Below, in pieces: positions 33,353-33,490 of a DNA stretch of 33,490 nucleotides. Source of the DNA: Funneliformis mosseae (Eukaryota; Glomeromycota; Glomeromycetes; Glomerales; Glomeraceae); contig CAJVPP010000402.1 of NCBI GenBank assembly GCA_910592005.1, forward strand, positions 1-33,490, read 5' to 3'. Every line of letters begins with the position of its first letter. Position 1 is the first letter of the stretch. Made by a program: the position numbers and the translations under genes. The notes below the pieces were generated by a model, which worked only from the letters and a program-made list of their open reading frames with translations, had not been told where the DNA came from and made no database searches.

Positions 33353-33422
<70 letters not shown>
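33332..33422. repeat. (CTTT)n microsatellite and 68-base T run
   Basis: A few TTTC/CTTT units lead into an uninterrupted run of 68 T (33355-33422), then T-rich sequence to near the window end. A homopolymer this long is unlikely to be exact in any assembly, so its true length is uncertain. Confidence 0.8.
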
Positions 33423-33424
<2 letters not shown>

Positions 33425-33490
33425 TTTTATATTTTATTATTTTTTTTTTCGTTTTTCTTTTTTTTTTTTAATAGATATTAATATATTAGT

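Overview
The window looks like a chromosome segment of a glomeromycete (arbuscular mycorrhizal) fungus close to Rhizophagus. This is an inference from four things: very high AT content, intron-rich genes with short GT-AG introns, a BTB-BACK-TLDc gene and an F-box/LRR-like gene of the kinds that are greatly expanded in those fungi, and a fungal-type fused PurK-PurE (Ade2). Genes use the standard genetic code.

Layout. Bases 1 to about 10,000 are a gene-free, extremely AT-rich graveyard of mobile elements. It holds a dead DDE transposon with terminal inverted repeats (about 1113-3964), A-rich arrays flanking it, a foldback, a degenerate tandem repeat found at two places (205-415 and 4735-5505), and a dead hAT-type (ZNF862/KIAA1586-like) transposase on the minus strand (about 6060-8060). 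Both transposases are full of stops and substitutions that look like C-to-T changes on either strand. From about 10,000 the composition shifts. A long non-coding stretch follows, with one conspicuous GC-rich foldable island at 11925-11992.

From 12.7 kb to the end there are seven protein-coding genes, reconstructed here exon by exon from splice signals and reading-frame continuity: BTB-BACK-TLDc protein (+), mitochondrial ribosomal protein bL36m (-), a class I SAM-dependent methyltransferase (-), VPS15, the regulatory pseudokinase subunit of the Vps34 PI3-kinase (-, 30 exons, 7.3 kb), an F-box protein (+), ADE2 phosphoribosylaminoimidazole carboxylase (-), and a coiled-coil plus WD40 protein (+). 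VPS15/F-box and ADE2/WD40 are divergent pairs with short shared upstream regions (279 and 329 bp). F-box/ADE2 are convergent (244 bp apart).

The genes do not form a pathway. They are ordinary eukaryotic housekeeping genes (VPS15, ADE2, bL36m) mixed with members of lineage-expanded families. I see no new defence, mobile or biosynthetic system. The points most worth checking are the RIP-like decay of the transposons, the two-locus repeat family, the GC-rich island, the recurrent T(n)A(n) palindromes, a candidate zero-length (recursive) splice site upstream of bL36m, a methyltransferase with a myristoylation-type N terminus, and a VPS15 exon open in two frames.
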